IMG/VR virus record: IMGVR_UViG_3300035034_002228
Coordinates: 17,796 to 81,795 of that record
DNA length: 64,000 nt
Reading direction: 5' to 3' (one strand)
DNA from: a virus
The notes beneath the pieces were generated by a model that was given only the letters and a program-made list of their open reading frames with translations, was not told where the DNA came from and searched no databases. Positions 26,577 to 36,167 of this stretch are shown piece by piece. A program made the translations under genes and the position numbers. Within the stretch, counting starts at the first letter, position 1; the number at the start of each line of letters is the position of its first letter.

Positions 26577-27536
26577 TTACCGGTTGTAGTGGAAGTAAAG
26601 GTTACCAACGCCCCACGGACAGTCGGGTGGACATTCCAGAATGATCACGTAATTATAGAACTCCGCGTTGGCTTCTGGGTAGTTGCCGTTTGGCAGCGAT
26701 GTGTGAACGATGCCGAAGCCACTGAAATTGAACGGCGTGGTGCGATAGTCGTCAGCGTCGTTCCATGTCATGGTTGGAGTAACTCCCAACACCTCTTCGA
26801 ACACATGAGCGACGTCCTGTAAGAACCGATCATGAAATTCGTCGTCCCAGTTGTAGCCGATGTGATACCGACGGGTTTGCTGCCAGTCGTATGTATTGTT
26901 GAAATATTCCAGTGAGAAGTCCCGATCGTAGGTTACCGGTGTTAGGTACACCTTACGCTGTTCCGGGTCGGTGAAATCACTACCGCCAGGATAGTAGATA
27001 CCCACGGTTTCGTCTTCGGTAACGACGTCTTCCAATCCACGACGCCCAGACATCCAGTTGTACGCAACGCTTCCAACGTAAATGTAAGAATCAGTGAAGG
27101 CCCGCATGGTGTACAGTCGACCTTCATTGGCACCGTAGTAAGCGGTCATGTTCAGGTTCTGGATCTGTGTCTCATCCAACAGCAACCCGTACTGTTTAGA
27201 AAACAGTGGGAGAATATCGTAGAGAGTCGCAATTACTTGCCCGTTGTCGCCGGTGCCGTCGCTGCCTGGGAACCATTTCTGAATCCGAGGTGTGATGCCC
27301 CAGAACAGACGACCCAGGTCCAATCTGCGGTACGTCAGTACGATGTTGCCAAAGTACGGCGCCGTTGGGTGGGCGAACAATCGGATTTCGCTGTTGTGTC
27401 CCTCAGGGGTTTCAGTAATCGCAACCGGGTCCATGAACTCGTAATCGGTAGCGTTAATCGGGAACGGCAACTGCGGGTTTGCTTCGTTGATCAAATCAAC
27501 AAGCATTTGCTTGGGTGTTTTATCGTAGAAAAACAT
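26577..27536 (-). CDS. Modular virion-family paralog, two domains
   Basis: A 319-residue two-domain member. The N-domain has KQMLVDLINEANPQLPF, YFGNIVLTYRRLDLGRLFWG, an expanded loop (WFPGSDGTGDNGQV), LFSKQYGLLLDETQI and SYIYVGSVAYNWM. The C-domain has DRDFSLEYFNNTYDW, FNFSGFGIVHTSLP, ANAEFYNYVIILE and GNLYFHYNR. Start at ATG 27536, with AAGGACA upstream. The C-terminal YFHYN ending is nearly invariant in the family. Likely a virion adaptor or fibre component, by context only. Confidence 0.72.
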   Translation of the reverse strand: MFFYDKTPKQMLVDLINEANPQLPFPINATDYEFMDPVAITETPEGHNSEIRLFAHPTAPYFGNIVLTYRRLDLGRLFWGITPRIQKWFPGSDGTGDNGQVIATLYDILPLFSKQYGLLLDETQIQNLNMTAYYGANEGRLYTMRAFTDSYIYVGSVAYNWMSGRRGLEDVVTEDETVGIYYPGGSDFTDPEQRKVYLTPVTYDRDFSLEYFNNTYDWQQTRRYHIGYNWDDEFHDRFLQDVAHVFEEVLGVTPTMTWNDADDYRTTPFNFSGFGIVHTSLPNGNYPEANAEFYNYVIILECPPDCPWGVGNLYFHYNR

Positions 27537-27557
27537 GAGATGTCCTTCGAAATTGGG

Positions 27558-28376
27558 TTACCAGTTAACGTCGTAATGGAAGTACAGTGGGCCTTTCACA
27601 GAACCCAAGGGCGTGCTTTGCACCAGAACGCGTTCAAAGGTGGGATTCGCCCCCGCCACTTGATCGGTCGGCAGATCCACCACGGTGGAGTTGTACCAGT
27701 ACGACAAGCGAGCCGCTTCTTGGCCCACCGTTTGCACGTCGGCGAAGTTATGCCACTGACCGCTCTCAGGATCGATCTGAAGGCGGTCTTTCCACGCAGT
27801 GAAGTCAACCCCCCAGGTCTGCATTCGACCCGACAGACGGCCGTTGAGAAACTCTATGTCGTCCGGGTGTTCCAACATGGGAAGCAGCTGAACCAACACC
27901 GAGCTGGCTAACAGCGGATTCCCATACGTGGTGGTGATCGTGACGGTACCCACCCACCGGTACGAGTTGTCGATCACTCGCAATTCCACCGGATGGATGG
28001 TTTCCAATGGAGCACCCTCAAACGCGCTCAAATCGGGTGTATCCAGGTCCCGCAATTCCAACTTCAACCCGTACTTGTGGTTGACCTTCGCCAGAAGCTT
28101 GTCCACCGTGAGGTCGTTTTCCCGAATGTTGGGGTTCATGCCTTCAAACAGACTGACCAGATCCCCACGCTTGTAGTAGACGTCGGTCTGACCGTCGTAG
28201 CCTTTGTAGGGAATCCCCTGAAGGGTAACGGCGGTGTTACGAGGCCCTTGGTCGGCGACGGAAAACGGCATCAAGACGCGGGGGTACTTGAAGACCACGT
28301 TGTCCTGTGTGATGACCCGAGGCAGGTCGTTTTGGGTATTGACCAAGTCAATGAGTTCGTCCAAACCGTTGATCAT
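27558..28376 (-). CDS. Modular virion-family paralog, two domains
   Basis: A 272-residue two-domain member. N-domain: LDELIDLVNTQNDLPRV, GYDGQTDVYYKRGDLVSLFEG, KVNHKYGLKLELRDLD, SYRWVGTVTITT. C-domain: TWGVDFTAWKDRLQI, RLSYWYNSTVVDLP, NPTFERVLVQS and GPLYFHYDV. Start ATG 28376 has GGAGGTATTCC upstream. The spacing to its neighbours is 12 to 21 bases. The VLVQ sequence before the final strand is shared with the 29250 gene, suggesting these two are closer relatives within the set. Confidence 0.72.
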   Translation of the reverse strand: MINGLDELIDLVNTQNDLPRVITQDNVVFKYPRVLMPFSVADQGPRNTAVTLQGIPYKGYDGQTDVYYKRGDLVSLFEGMNPNIRENDLTVDKLLAKVNHKYGLKLELRDLDTPDLSAFEGAPLETIHPVELRVIDNSYRWVGTVTITTTYGNPLLASSVLVQLLPMLEHPDDIEFLNGRLSGRMQTWGVDFTAWKDRLQIDPESGQWHNFADVQTVGQEAARLSYWYNSTVVDLPTDQVAGANPTFERVLVQSTPLGSVKGPLYFHYDVNW

Positions 28377-28388
28377 GGAATACCTCCG

Positions 28389-29240
28389 TTAGTAGCCCAG
28401 CGTGGCATGGGGGTCTGGACCGTGGTGAATCACCAAGTCGCCGTCCAGTGCCAAACATTGCGTTGGGTCAAGCCGTACGACGATCACCATGGGGTAGTCG
28501 TCGTTGGTGTTCGGGTAATCGGAAGTTGATCCGGAGAAGACGATCTGCGCATCCTTCAACGAATAATCCGAGGGACCGGAACCCAGCCAAGGATCGCCCG
28601 TGACGTCGTCCAGAACGGTCACCAACTCCAAACCAATGGGGTCACCTGTTTGAATGGTCTTCAGCGTTTCATGGTGATCGGTGAAGTCCTGCCAGAAACT
28701 GTAGAAATGGGCGAACACCCGATCCGTGGACTCGGTGGGGTAGTTCAAACCACCCAACGTGGTGGTCAGAACGTGTTCCTCCAACACCAAGTCGCCTTCG
28801 GTGGCGTTGATGTCCAACTGCCCAATCCACCCCAAGCTACCCGGTGTGGCTTCCAGCGTCACCGTTTTGTACGTGGTGTTGTCCACCACTGGGTGATCCA
28901 CCAGATCGCTGGGCGCGAAGTTCAACCCGTACCGTCGATTCAGTGAATCGATCACGTCATGGGTGGTGTTCAAGGTGGGTGCTTGAACGTAGATGTCCGC
29001 CAGCACGTCCAGATCGGCAATGTCCAGTCGGTTGTAATAAATGTCCACCGACCCCACGTACGGGGCGGCTGGGTTATTGGCCGTCAGGGTGATCTTGGAG
29101 TTGTAACTGGCCGTTGACCCTTCCGGCGGTGACGCCGGTAAGGGGTTTTCAAAGTCGTAGTCGCTTGGGTCGAGCTGGATGTTGTTTTCCGCTTCCACCA
29201 AACTCAATAGCGTTGACCGTGGGTCTTTATACAGAGACAT
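28389..29240 (-). CDS. Modular virion-family paralog, two domains
   Basis: A 283-residue two-domain member. N-domain: STLLSLVEAENNIQLD, YVGSVDIYYNRLDIADLDVL, SLNRRYGLNFAPSDLVD, SLGWIGQLDINA. C-domain: FYSFWQDFTDHHETLKT, SLKDAQIVFSGSTSD, YPMVVIVRLDP and a final DLVIHHG in place of the usual YFHYN. AGAGGTCCAC precedes ATG 29240. It shows the family core very clearly and would be a good seed for a profile search. Confidence 0.72.
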   Translation of the reverse strand: MSLYKDPRSTLLSLVEAENNIQLDPSDYDFENPLPASPPEGSTASYNSKITLTANNPAAPYVGSVDIYYNRLDIADLDVLADIYVQAPTLNTTHDVIDSLNRRYGLNFAPSDLVDHPVVDNTTYKTVTLEATPGSLGWIGQLDINATEGDLVLEEHVLTTTLGGLNYPTESTDRVFAHFYSFWQDFTDHHETLKTIQTGDPIGLELVTVLDDVTGDPWLGSGPSDYSLKDAQIVFSGSTSDYPNTNDDYPMVIVVRLDPTQCLALDGDLVIHHGPDPHATLGY

Positions 29241-29249
29241 GTGGACCTC

Positions 29250-30086
29250 TTATGACAAATTGTAGTGGAAGTAAGCCGTGCCGATGTAGCCCCGTTCGTC
29301 GATTTGGGTCTGCACCACCACCCTCTGAAAATCCGAATTGGCCCGCTCAACGTCGCTGGTCGGATGGTCCGTCAGTGTCCCCGTTACCACTGGGGATTCG
29401 GCGTTGGATGGCCAAAGGGAAATCCCATACCGGTCTTCCAGTGCAATACACAGTGCCCCTAGGTTCACGAAGTCCCCACGGAAGTTGGCAGCGGTTGGAT
29501 CAACCGCCAACAGGTCAACGATGGGGGTGAAATCGAGTCCCCACGTCAACATGCCTGCGGAGGTCCGATTCGCCAGTAAGGGGTCGGGGTGTGTGAACGC
29601 CGCGATTAACGGATCGACCACTTCTTCCAACAACAACCAATGACGGTTAAAGGTCAGGGTAAACGATCCCGCGTAGAATCGGGAATCGGGTTTCGCAGTA
29701 ACCGTAAACTCCACCACCGCGTTGTTGCCTTCGGTGGTGAAATCCACGTCTTCGATGTCGTCGGTGGTGAACCGGGTCCCCAGGATTTTATTCAAACGCG
29801 GGAGTAGTCGATGCAACGACGACTGACTCAACGTCCGAATCGAGGGGTTGGCCACACCGCCGAACAACCGGTTCAATTCCAAACGACTGTACGCCACACG
29901 GACAGGGTCTTTTCGGTACCCCTGCCCGTGAACGCCCCGGACACCGACTTCCACCAACCCGGTTTCTGCATTAGGAGTTGCGCTGCCCAAAAGAACAGTC
30001 TCTTCTCCCAACGGGATGGGCAAGTCGTTCAGGGTGTTGATGGTGTCCAGTAACTGTTTTTTGGTGTCTTTATAAAACGCATCCAT
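29250..30086 (-). CDS. Modular virion-family paralog, two domains
   Basis: A 278-residue two-domain member. N-domain: KKQLLDTINTLNDLPI, GYRKDPVRVAYSRLELNRLFGG, RLNKILGTRFTTDDIED, SRFYAGSFTLTF. C-domain: TWGLDFTPIVDLLAV, LEDRYGISLWPSNAES, ERANSDFQRVVVQT and GTAYFHYNL. ATG 30086 has a weak upstream site (GAGAATC before the start). It begins the run of five consecutive two-domain copies that continues to 25644. Confidence 0.72.
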   Translation of the reverse strand: MDAFYKDTKKQLLDTINTLNDLPIPLGEETVLLGSATPNAETGLVEVGVRGVHGQGYRKDPVRVAYSRLELNRLFGGVANPSIRTLSQSSLHRLLPRLNKILGTRFTTDDIEDVDFTTEGNNAVVEFTVTAKPDSRFYAGSFTLTFNRHWLLLEEVVDPLIAAFTHPDPLLANRTSAGMLTWGLDFTPIVDLLAVDPTAANFRGDFVNLGALCIALEDRYGISLWPSNAESPVVTGTLTDHPTSDVERANSDFQRVVVQTQIDERGYIGTAYFHYNLS

Positions 30087-30104
30087 AATGAGAATCCCGG
30101 ATTA

Positions 30105-30644
30105 TTACGGTGTCGGTTCAGTCAAGACCAGGCCGTCGAGGAGTTTGTTCTCAACGGCGACGTCGATGTCAACGTCCAGCGGTCGTACAACGAAGCTCAC
30201 GTTACCCCGGTAAGCGTAGGACCACGCACTGGCTTCCATGGTGAATGACTCACCATCGGCCCAATTGGTGGGCAGTACGTACGAGTCGGCGATGTCTTCA
30301 ATGACTAGGGCTGATCCGAAGTAGGCGTTAAACCCGTCCAGAATGTCTTGCAGGGTCAGTGTGCCGGTGTCGGGGTCCACATCCACCTGCACCACAAACG
30401 GGTTGCGGGCGATGGCGACAAACTCAGACAGGTCGATCCGGTTGTAGTAGATCGACGCGCTGCCTTTGTACCCGAAATCGGGAATACCGGAAATCACCAG
30501 TTCGGTGTTCCGTTCGTAAGTAGGGTTGGTGTTAATCGCCGGAACGTCGAACTCAACCTGTTCCCACGTCAGCGACAACCCAGCGCTTTGGTTCAACAAC
30601 GCAAGGACTTGGTCCTTGGATGTCATGGAAATATCGTAAGCCAT
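30105..30644 (-). CDS. Modular virion-family paralog, N-domain only
   Basis: A 179-residue protein. ATG 30644 follows TTGGAGTAAC; an upstream ATG at 30692 lacks a site. It has the N-domain (QVLALLNQSAGLSLTWEQV, GYKGSASIYYNRIDLSEFV, FNAYFGSALVIEDIAD, SYAYRGNVSFVV) with the GYKGS core closest to the 20176 gene. It ends with a short tail, KLLDGLVLTEP, close to the LDGLVLIEPE end of the 19494 product. It opens the minus-strand paralog operon. Confidence 0.72.
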   Translation of the reverse strand: MAYDISMTSKDQVLALLNQSAGLSLTWEQVEFDVPAINTNPTYERNTELVISGIPDFGYKGSASIYYNRIDLSEFVAIARNPFVVQVDVDPDTGTLTLQDILDGFNAYFGSALVIEDIADSYVLPTNWADGESFTMEASAWSYAYRGNVSFVVRPLDVDIDVAVENKLLDGLVLTEPTP

Positions 30645-30743
30645 TTTGGTTACTCCAATTGTCTTTGGTAACGCACCTTTGGGGTTGTCCAATCCCGAAA
30701 GTACATAGAATTACGAGCCCGCCACCGATTATCGACATAGACA

Positions 30744-30761
30744 GCGCCCCGTCAAGGGCGC
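30744..30761 (-). terminator. Weak terminator-like hairpin after macrodomain gene
   Basis: GCGCCC and GGGCGC form a six-pair stem, followed on the minus strand by TGTCTATG rather than a clear T run. It lies just beyond the macrodomain stop. Confidence 0.35.
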
Positions 30762-30763
30762 CG

Positions 30764-31213
30764 TCAGTCCGGGACATAGAAATCCACGCGCAATGGGTGG
30801 TTATCGAAGGTGTGATGGATCAACTGGGCGACGGTGGGGCAGTCCAATCCACCCAAACCGGCACCGACGGGTGGGATGGCCAAGCTGGTGATCTCCAACA
30901 TTCGCCACACGTCCCCCGCCAACGCGGTCAGGTTGTCTTGTACCCACGTCAGTTGACTGGGGTCACGCCAATGGTCCTTGGTCGGGAAGAACAACACCTG
31001 CCGACCACTGCCTTCCCCTAACGGGGCCGTGAGCAATCGATCAACTGCTAACCAGTCACTGTTGTAGAACTGGCGGTACGCACGGTACGTGTCTGGGTAA
31101 CGTCGTTTAAACGCCAGAGCCAGACCCGCCCCCATGGCACCGTGGCAATTCGTCGGACACACCAACGTCTGGCGATCACTGTCCAACAAATTGCCCCAGT
31201 ATTCCACTATCAC
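30764..31213 (-). CDS. DarG-like macrodomain protein
   Basis: A 149-residue single macrodomain starting at GTG 31213, with GGGTGAT upstream. Conserved ADP-ribose-binding loops are present: NCHGAMGAGLALAF (residues 22-35) and IPPVGAGLGGLD (113-124). The PTKDHWR stretch (77-83) closely follows the DarG/TARG1-type pattern in which the lysine is catalytic (K79 here). DarG removes ADP-ribose that DarT adds to thymidine in DNA. No DarT-like gene is adjacent; instead it sits 12 bases after the portal gene, probably in the same transcript. A role in undoing host DarT or other ADP-ribosylation is inferred. Confidence 0.85.
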   Translation of the reverse strand: MIVEYWGNLLDSDRQTLVCPTNCHGAMGAGLALAFKRRYPDTYRAYRQFYNSDWLAVDRLLTAPLGEGSGRQVLFFPTKDHWRDPSQLTWVQDNLTALAGDVWRMLEITSLAIPPVGAGLGGLDCPTVAQLIHHTFDNHPLRVDFYVPD

Positions 31214-31225
31214 CGCATCACCCGA

Positions 31226-33979
31226 TCATTTCTTATCCTTGTCTTCATCCTCTTCGGGCTCCTCTTCCTCCTCGGGGTCGGTCTCTTCTTCGGCTTCGGG
31301 ATCTTCCTCTTCGTCAAGAGTCTCCTCTTCCGTGTCCTCCTCGGTGGTTTCAGACTCCTCTTCTGAGTCGGTGGTGTCTTCCTCTGTCCCCTCTTCGGTT
31401 TCAGTGGATTCTTCCTCTTCGTCTAACGCGAAGTCGTCTTCACCGCCGAACTCGTCCTCATCGCCGGAGGCTTCACCGGATTCATCGTCGGTGGTTTCTT
31501 CACCCTCGCCATCACCGGTTTCCTCACCGGACTCTTCTTCCTCTTCCGGTTGGTTCTTCTCTTCCCACACCTTGCGTTTCTCTTCGATGCCGTCCAAGTA
31601 TTTCTGAATGGCCTCACCCAAGCTGCTGAACTGACCTTCCTGAATGTCCAGCAAACTGAACACGGGGTTCTTGCCGTCCATCTCAGTGAGCTTGTCCAAT
31701 TCCGGCATGATGTTGTTCCGGTCCAGCCATGTGCGTTGGTAGTACGCCTTGATCACCGCAATGACGTGATCCACGGTGTTGGGCTCACGTGCCAATACTT
31801 CGGCCGGGAACAAGTCCGGGGTGATGTACGCCTCTAGCGCCCGTTCCAGCAGTGTGGTGTACTGCTCAAACATTTGCTGTTGTAGATCCACGCGGGTGGT
31901 GTCCGGCATGGGCAGATCGGTCTGGATCGAGTCGATGAACAGGTCGATCAACTCCTCGGTTTCCATCTTCTTCTGTTCTTTGGTGAGTTTGGTTTTCTGT
32001 TCGGTCAGGACCTCTTCCAACTTCGCCTTCAGTCGAGCGGAATGACGGGTAACCAACTGTGAGTGCTTAGTCAAGTACCGCGTGAGTTTCTTCTGGTGGC
32101 GAATCACTCGGCGGGTCATCAACAGGTTGTTGTTCACCACACTGGTAGCAAAGTCCGGGCTGGAGGTGGGGTCCACCAGTTCCGGGTTGATACCAAAGCC
32201 TGAGATGTGCATCCGACGCAGTCGATCCTGCAGTTCCGGATTCCCGCCCTGAATGTTGGTGTTGTAATCGTCAAACTCCACCTTGGTGGTGGGGTAGTTG
32301 TCCGACTCCACGTTGATCGAGAAATCAAACCCAGCGCGGTTGAGGTAATCCAGGGTTTGGCCCGGATCGGGAGACGCCAACGGGAACCCCCGATGGGAGC
32401 TTTCCAGTACTGCCGCCTGCACATCCGAAATGGTTTTCTCCGGATCAGGGTCTTCGGCGTCCACACTGATGCTGGCCCGCTTGCGACCCACGGCGTTACG
32501 AACACCGGCCATGGTTTCAGCAAACAGCAACACACTCCGCATCGAGGACAAGATCTTCGACTGTGTCAACAACGTTTGTCCAATGCCGTGTTTGTTGTAC
32601 GCGAAGGCCATGTAAGTGACCAGTTCGGCGGGGATGTACAGTAACTGGGTGTTCTGGTTCTTGAGGGACCGGTACAGCATGATCCGGTAGATGTCCTCTT
32701 CAGTGCCCAGCTCAAAGTCTTCCCCATACAGACCGTTACGCAAACGGTTGATCAGATCGTTCTCGATGATGCCCGCGTACGCCTGCTGGATCTGATCGAA
32801 CTCAGCGGACGAATCGGTATTGGTAGCGCCCATGGCTTCCTTGGTACGCTTGACCAACTCGGACGTGTTGTCTTTGGAGTTCGCACTGAAATTGCTGCGC
32901 AGTTCCCCGTAATAGTCCTTCCCTTCTTCGCGCACCACCGGGCGACCGTTCTGGTCGATCATCACAAAGTACCCCACGTGTTCTTCGGGGGAACCGGGTA
33001 CGTACACGGGAATCACACTTTCAATCGGCAGTTTCATCACCAGCGGGTGACCGGCCGACGGTTTGTTGATGTATTCCTGTGTGGGCAATACTTGGGTGTG
33101 AACCGCCGGTTGCTGACCGCGTTGGGTGTATAGCTTGTCAATGTCTTCAGGACTCAGGCCTTTGCTGGCGGATTCCATGGACACTTGGTGACGGTTCAAC
33201 AAGGAATTGATCTTCAGTTGTCGTCCTTTATTACGGATCGCTGTGTTCTTCAGCACATCGAAGTTATCGGTTACTTGCACGCCTGGAATGCTGACGTGAT
33301 TCCGATCGGTGCGTGCACCACCAACATTAAGCTGACCGGAGATCCCACTGGCGGCTTCCTGACCGCCCCGGAACGTTTCCATGGAGACACGCGGTTCACG
33401 CGGATGACCCAAGAACCCCATGGGGAGTCCTTTGTTGATCCGACTCACTACTTTGTTGTAACTTTCCATGGACAGCTGCTGAGACCCGTTGATAATCACG
33501 TCCAGGTTGTTCTCAGGCAGCACCGCCAGGATGTGCGCGCCCTTGGTAAACAGGATCTCTTCGAGGATACCGTCCAGCCGGTCATCAATTTTATAGTCGT
33601 TTTTGAAGTATTCCTGCACCACGGACAGGAGCGGGCGAGCCACTTCACTGTCGAATACCCGTTCATCCGCCGTAAAATTCAAGTCCACTGAGGACATGTC
33701 CTTCGGAGACAGAATCGACCCGATGAGGATCTGTTCGGTCAGTTCGACGTCCGGCAGCAGTTGGAATACCGAATCCGCATCAATGGCGTCCTGACCCGTG
33801 GCCTGGGAAATCTGTTCAAACAGATCACGTGAGACCGTGATGTTACGTGGATCACTGGGTCGGTCACTGGTTTGGGTTTGGTCTCGAACCAGTTTTGTCA
33901 ACAACGCGTCCACGTTGTCTTTTGCGTTGCGGGTGTACGCCAACTTGGGGTACTTTCGACTCCCATCTTGAACAGCCAT
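31226..33979 (-). CDS. Portal protein with long acidic tail
   Basis: A 917-residue protein. The region around residues 430-560 is T4 gp20-like: IPAELVTYMAFAYNKHGIG, then a helix with SKILSSMRSVLLFAETMAGVRNA, as in portal cores. The large size resembles the phiKZ-group portal. Three SME motifs (residues 170-172, 199-201, 267-269) match the [SAG]-x-E rule for jumbo-phage prohead protease, so the N-terminus may be trimmed. The last 110 residues are almost all D, E, S, T and G, an extreme acidic tail. AAGGAGGGCGG precedes ATG 33979. It shares a 55-base divergent region with the 34035 gene. Confidence 0.8.
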   Translation of the reverse strand: MAVQDGSRKYPKLAYTRNAKDNVDALLTKLVRDQTQTSDRPSDPRNITVSRDLFEQISQATGQDAIDADSVFQLLPDVELTEQILIGSILSPKDMSSVDLNFTADERVFDSEVARPLLSVVQEYFKNDYKIDDRLDGILEEILFTKGAHILAVLPENNLDVIINGSQQLSMESYNKVVSRINKGLPMGFLGHPREPRVSMETFRGGQEAASGISGQLNVGGARTDRNHVSIPGVQVTDNFDVLKNTAIRNKGRQLKINSLLNRHQVSMESASKGLSPEDIDKLYTQRGQQPAVHTQVLPTQEYINKPSAGHPLVMKLPIESVIPVYVPGSPEEHVGYFVMIDQNGRPVVREEGKDYYGELRSNFSANSKDNTSELVKRTKEAMGATNTDSSAEFDQIQQAYAGIIENDLINRLRNGLYGEDFELGTEEDIYRIMLYRSLKNQNTQLLYIPAELVTYMAFAYNKHGIGQTLLTQSKILSSMRSVLLFAETMAGVRNAVGRKRASISVDAEDPDPEKTISDVQAAVLESSHRGFPLASPDPGQTLDYLNRAGFDFSINVESDNYPTTKVEFDDYNTNIQGGNPELQDRLRRMHISGFGINPELVDPTSSPDFATSVVNNNLLMTRRVIRHQKKLTRYLTKHSQLVTRHSARLKAKLEEVLTEQKTKLTKEQKKMETEELIDLFIDSIQTDLPMPDTTRVDLQQQMFEQYTTLLERALEAYITPDLFPAEVLAREPNTVDHVIAVIKAYYQRTWLDRNNIMPELDKLTEMDGKNPVFSLLDIQEGQFSSLGEAIQKYLDGIEEKRKVWEEKNQPEEEEESGEETGDGEGEETTDDESGEASGDEDEFGGEDDFALDEEEESTETEEGTEEDTTDSEEESETTEEDTEEETLDEEEDPEAEEETDPEEEEEPEEDEDKDKK

Positions 33980-34034
33980 GGGCCGCCCTCCTTATTTTGG
34001 GTGTGTTACAAACTAAACAATAGAAGGTCAAACA

Positions 34035-36158
34035 ATGAGTAACGTCTATTACAAGCTATATCGTGACAGCGTTTTGGCGTTTGCAAAAACACTGGTTATC
34101 AAATGCTCAGGCGTTGCTGAGACCATCAACAACGAATTGGAGCTGATGGGTCACCCCGTAGAACGGGACCGACCCACCACGTGGAAATACTATTTGAACC
34201 TAGCCGGTCACTACCATCCGTCCGACACGATGATGCGGGTGCGGTCGTTGGACACGTTGGAAGACATTGATTTCACCAAAGAAAACCTTCGTATCCATCG
34301 AGCCACGGCGCGGGAGTACAAGCCCGGAGGTGTTTTCCACAACGCGCTTTTGAACTCCTACCCCAACCAAACGGCGTTGATTCGCGGGATACTGTTTCCC
34401 GTGGACCTACACACCGCGATCGACGCCGAAGACGGTACCCTGTTGTATCACGACCAAGAACACATTGAGAGCAATGAGTTGTCACTGGTCACAGATCTAC
34501 AACATTGGTTAAGCGCGTTTTTTGCCCGGTGGCACAACAAACAGTACATGCTCACCGACGACCTTTACCTGCCAAGCTTTTTGGGCACACTGTATATGCA
34601 GTTGCCGTTGGTCATTCAGAACCTACGCTTGCGCCGTGCGAAAACCCCCGAAGCGCACAGTTTTCACGTGCGGGAATATCTGGCCTCAAACGGGGAGTTG
34701 GACACGTACCTGCCGTATCTGACGAAAGAACAGCAGTTGTTCTTGTATCGTAACCTGAGGTACCTGAAACGCAATCTGGGTAAACAAGCGGTCTTCGACA
34801 CCCTGGTAGACCAAATGTTGACTCCCCGTGGTATTCCTTTGAACTGGTACAAACTTGAACACAATACCAGTAAACTGCCCGACAACATGTACCCCGAAGT
34901 CGATGCGGTGGAATACCCGATCAACCAGCCGCTGGCCCAGACTGGTCGGAAACACAGCGATGTTCATACAATACTTCGTAAAGAGCGCTCCATCGCTCGG
35001 GACAATGTTAATGTGGAAGGGGAAGCGGCTACGGCAATTGTTGATAATGTGCGCAGTGGTCAATTTAATCAACTGCCCACCAAGGTACTGGAATCCACCG
35101 TGGTAGATCGAAGCAATTCTTCGGTCCGGTCATTAATGAGTGTGTTGTTAAACCAATGGGTGTACATGGCAGCCAACGGTCGATACCGATCGTACATCAC
35201 CATCACACACCCGGTAACCGACGAACTCATCAGCCTTTCTGTGAAGGACGCGTTCATTCTGGCGTATTACACCTTCCACAAAGCGAGGGGTATCGAGGTT
35301 GAAAACATACCGAGGGTTTTGGCCTACTCGGTCTTGCGGGACCGTTTACCCGACTTCGCCGAACTGAATTCCATCGTGGACCAGTGCTATGTACCGGAGC
35401 GGTTGATCACAGCGGTCATGGACCGAATCTCCCCGCTGGGTGAATACATCACGGTGGGGCGGTTCAATGAAGGCTGCAGTCGTCTGCACCGGGAGTACCT
35501 AAAACTCTGGGAGCTGTATTCGTTCCAAGAAAACTACATGACGCGCGGCTTGACGCAGCAGGTGGTTGACCGACACTTCCAACACGCGTGGTGTGAATTG
35601 AGTGACGGACCTACGCGTTACGAGGACTGGTTAACCGAAAGCGGTCTGGATCTCAGTAACTTCTCGACCGTGGATCTGGAACAGGTCATGTTGGAGTGTG
35701 TAAACTCGGCCACGGGAACAAACCTTACCAATCAGGTGTCGTTCTCAGAAATCCAAAAGGCCATGCTCCAACTGATGCAGCAAATGAGCTCGTACAGTGT
35801 TCAGTACCTCCGAAGCATTAACAATTCGGACTTCGTGTATGTTGGGATACCAACGATTCGGGTGGGTGATGTTGGCGCCAACATTCAGAGTGGGAACAGC
35901 ATCAACCAAGGTCGAATCACGGTTCTGCACAAACACGGAAAGCATCGGACCGAGTACGACATACGTCGAACCCATCTCAACCCCCCGATCACATCCGAGG
36001 CAAAAGAAAAGGTCCGGTTACACATACCGGTCGGCGTCTCCATGCGAATGAGACTCCAAACGATTGCCTACGTCCCGATTGATGTTTCCAACGTTAACGT
36101 CCGGCGGCTTGAGATGACGGTTGCCAACGACGCACCGGATAACGGTGAGATAACTTAA
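34035..36158 (+). CDS. Large virion-type protein divergent from portal
   Basis: A 707-residue soluble protein without recognised motifs. It is helix rich over the first 500 residues (SNVYYKLYRDSVLAFAKTL, LTKEQQLFLYRNLRYLKRN) and ends with a beta region (VRLHIPVGVSMRMRLQTIAY). Five bases after a ribosome site AGAAGG comes ATG 34035. Divergent from the portal and upstream of two modular paralogs, it is probably a baseplate, tail or neck protein, but this rests on position and size. No signal peptide or membrane segment. Confidence 0.6.
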   Translation: MSNVYYKLYRDSVLAFAKTLVIKCSGVAETINNELELMGHPVERDRPTTWKYYLNLAGHYHPSDTMMRVRSLDTLEDIDFTKENLRIHRATAREYKPGGVFHNALLNSYPNQTALIRGILFPVDLHTAIDAEDGTLLYHDQEHIESNELSLVTDLQHWLSAFFARWHNKQYMLTDDLYLPSFLGTLYMQLPLVIQNLRLRRAKTPEAHSFHVREYLASNGELDTYLPYLTKEQQLFLYRNLRYLKRNLGKQAVFDTLVDQMLTPRGIPLNWYKLEHNTSKLPDNMYPEVDAVEYPINQPLAQTGRKHSDVHTILRKERSIARDNVNVEGEAATAIVDNVRSGQFNQLPTKVLESTVVDRSNSSVRSLMSVLLNQWVYMAANGRYRSYITITHPVTDELISLSVKDAFILAYYTFHKARGIEVENIPRVLAYSVLRDRLPDFAELNSIVDQCYVPERLITAVMDRISPLGEYITVGRFNEGCSRLHREYLKLWELYSFQENYMTRGLTQQVVDRHFQHAWCELSDGPTRYEDWLTESGLDLSNFSTVDLEQVMLECVNSATGTNLTNQVSFSEIQKAMLQLMQQMSSYSVQYLRSINNSDFVYVGIPTIRVGDVGANIQSGNSINQGRITVLHKHGKHRTEYDIRRTHLNPPITSEAKEKVRLHIPVGVSMRMRLQTIAYVPIDVSNVNVRRLEMTVANDAPDNGEIT

Positions 36159-36167
36159 GGACACCTT

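Noticed and set aside
31134-31607. Serine-rich + strand frame opposite the portal tail
   Set aside because: It is the complement of the acidic GAA/GAG/GAC codons of the portal tail, giving artificial Ser/Phe runs.
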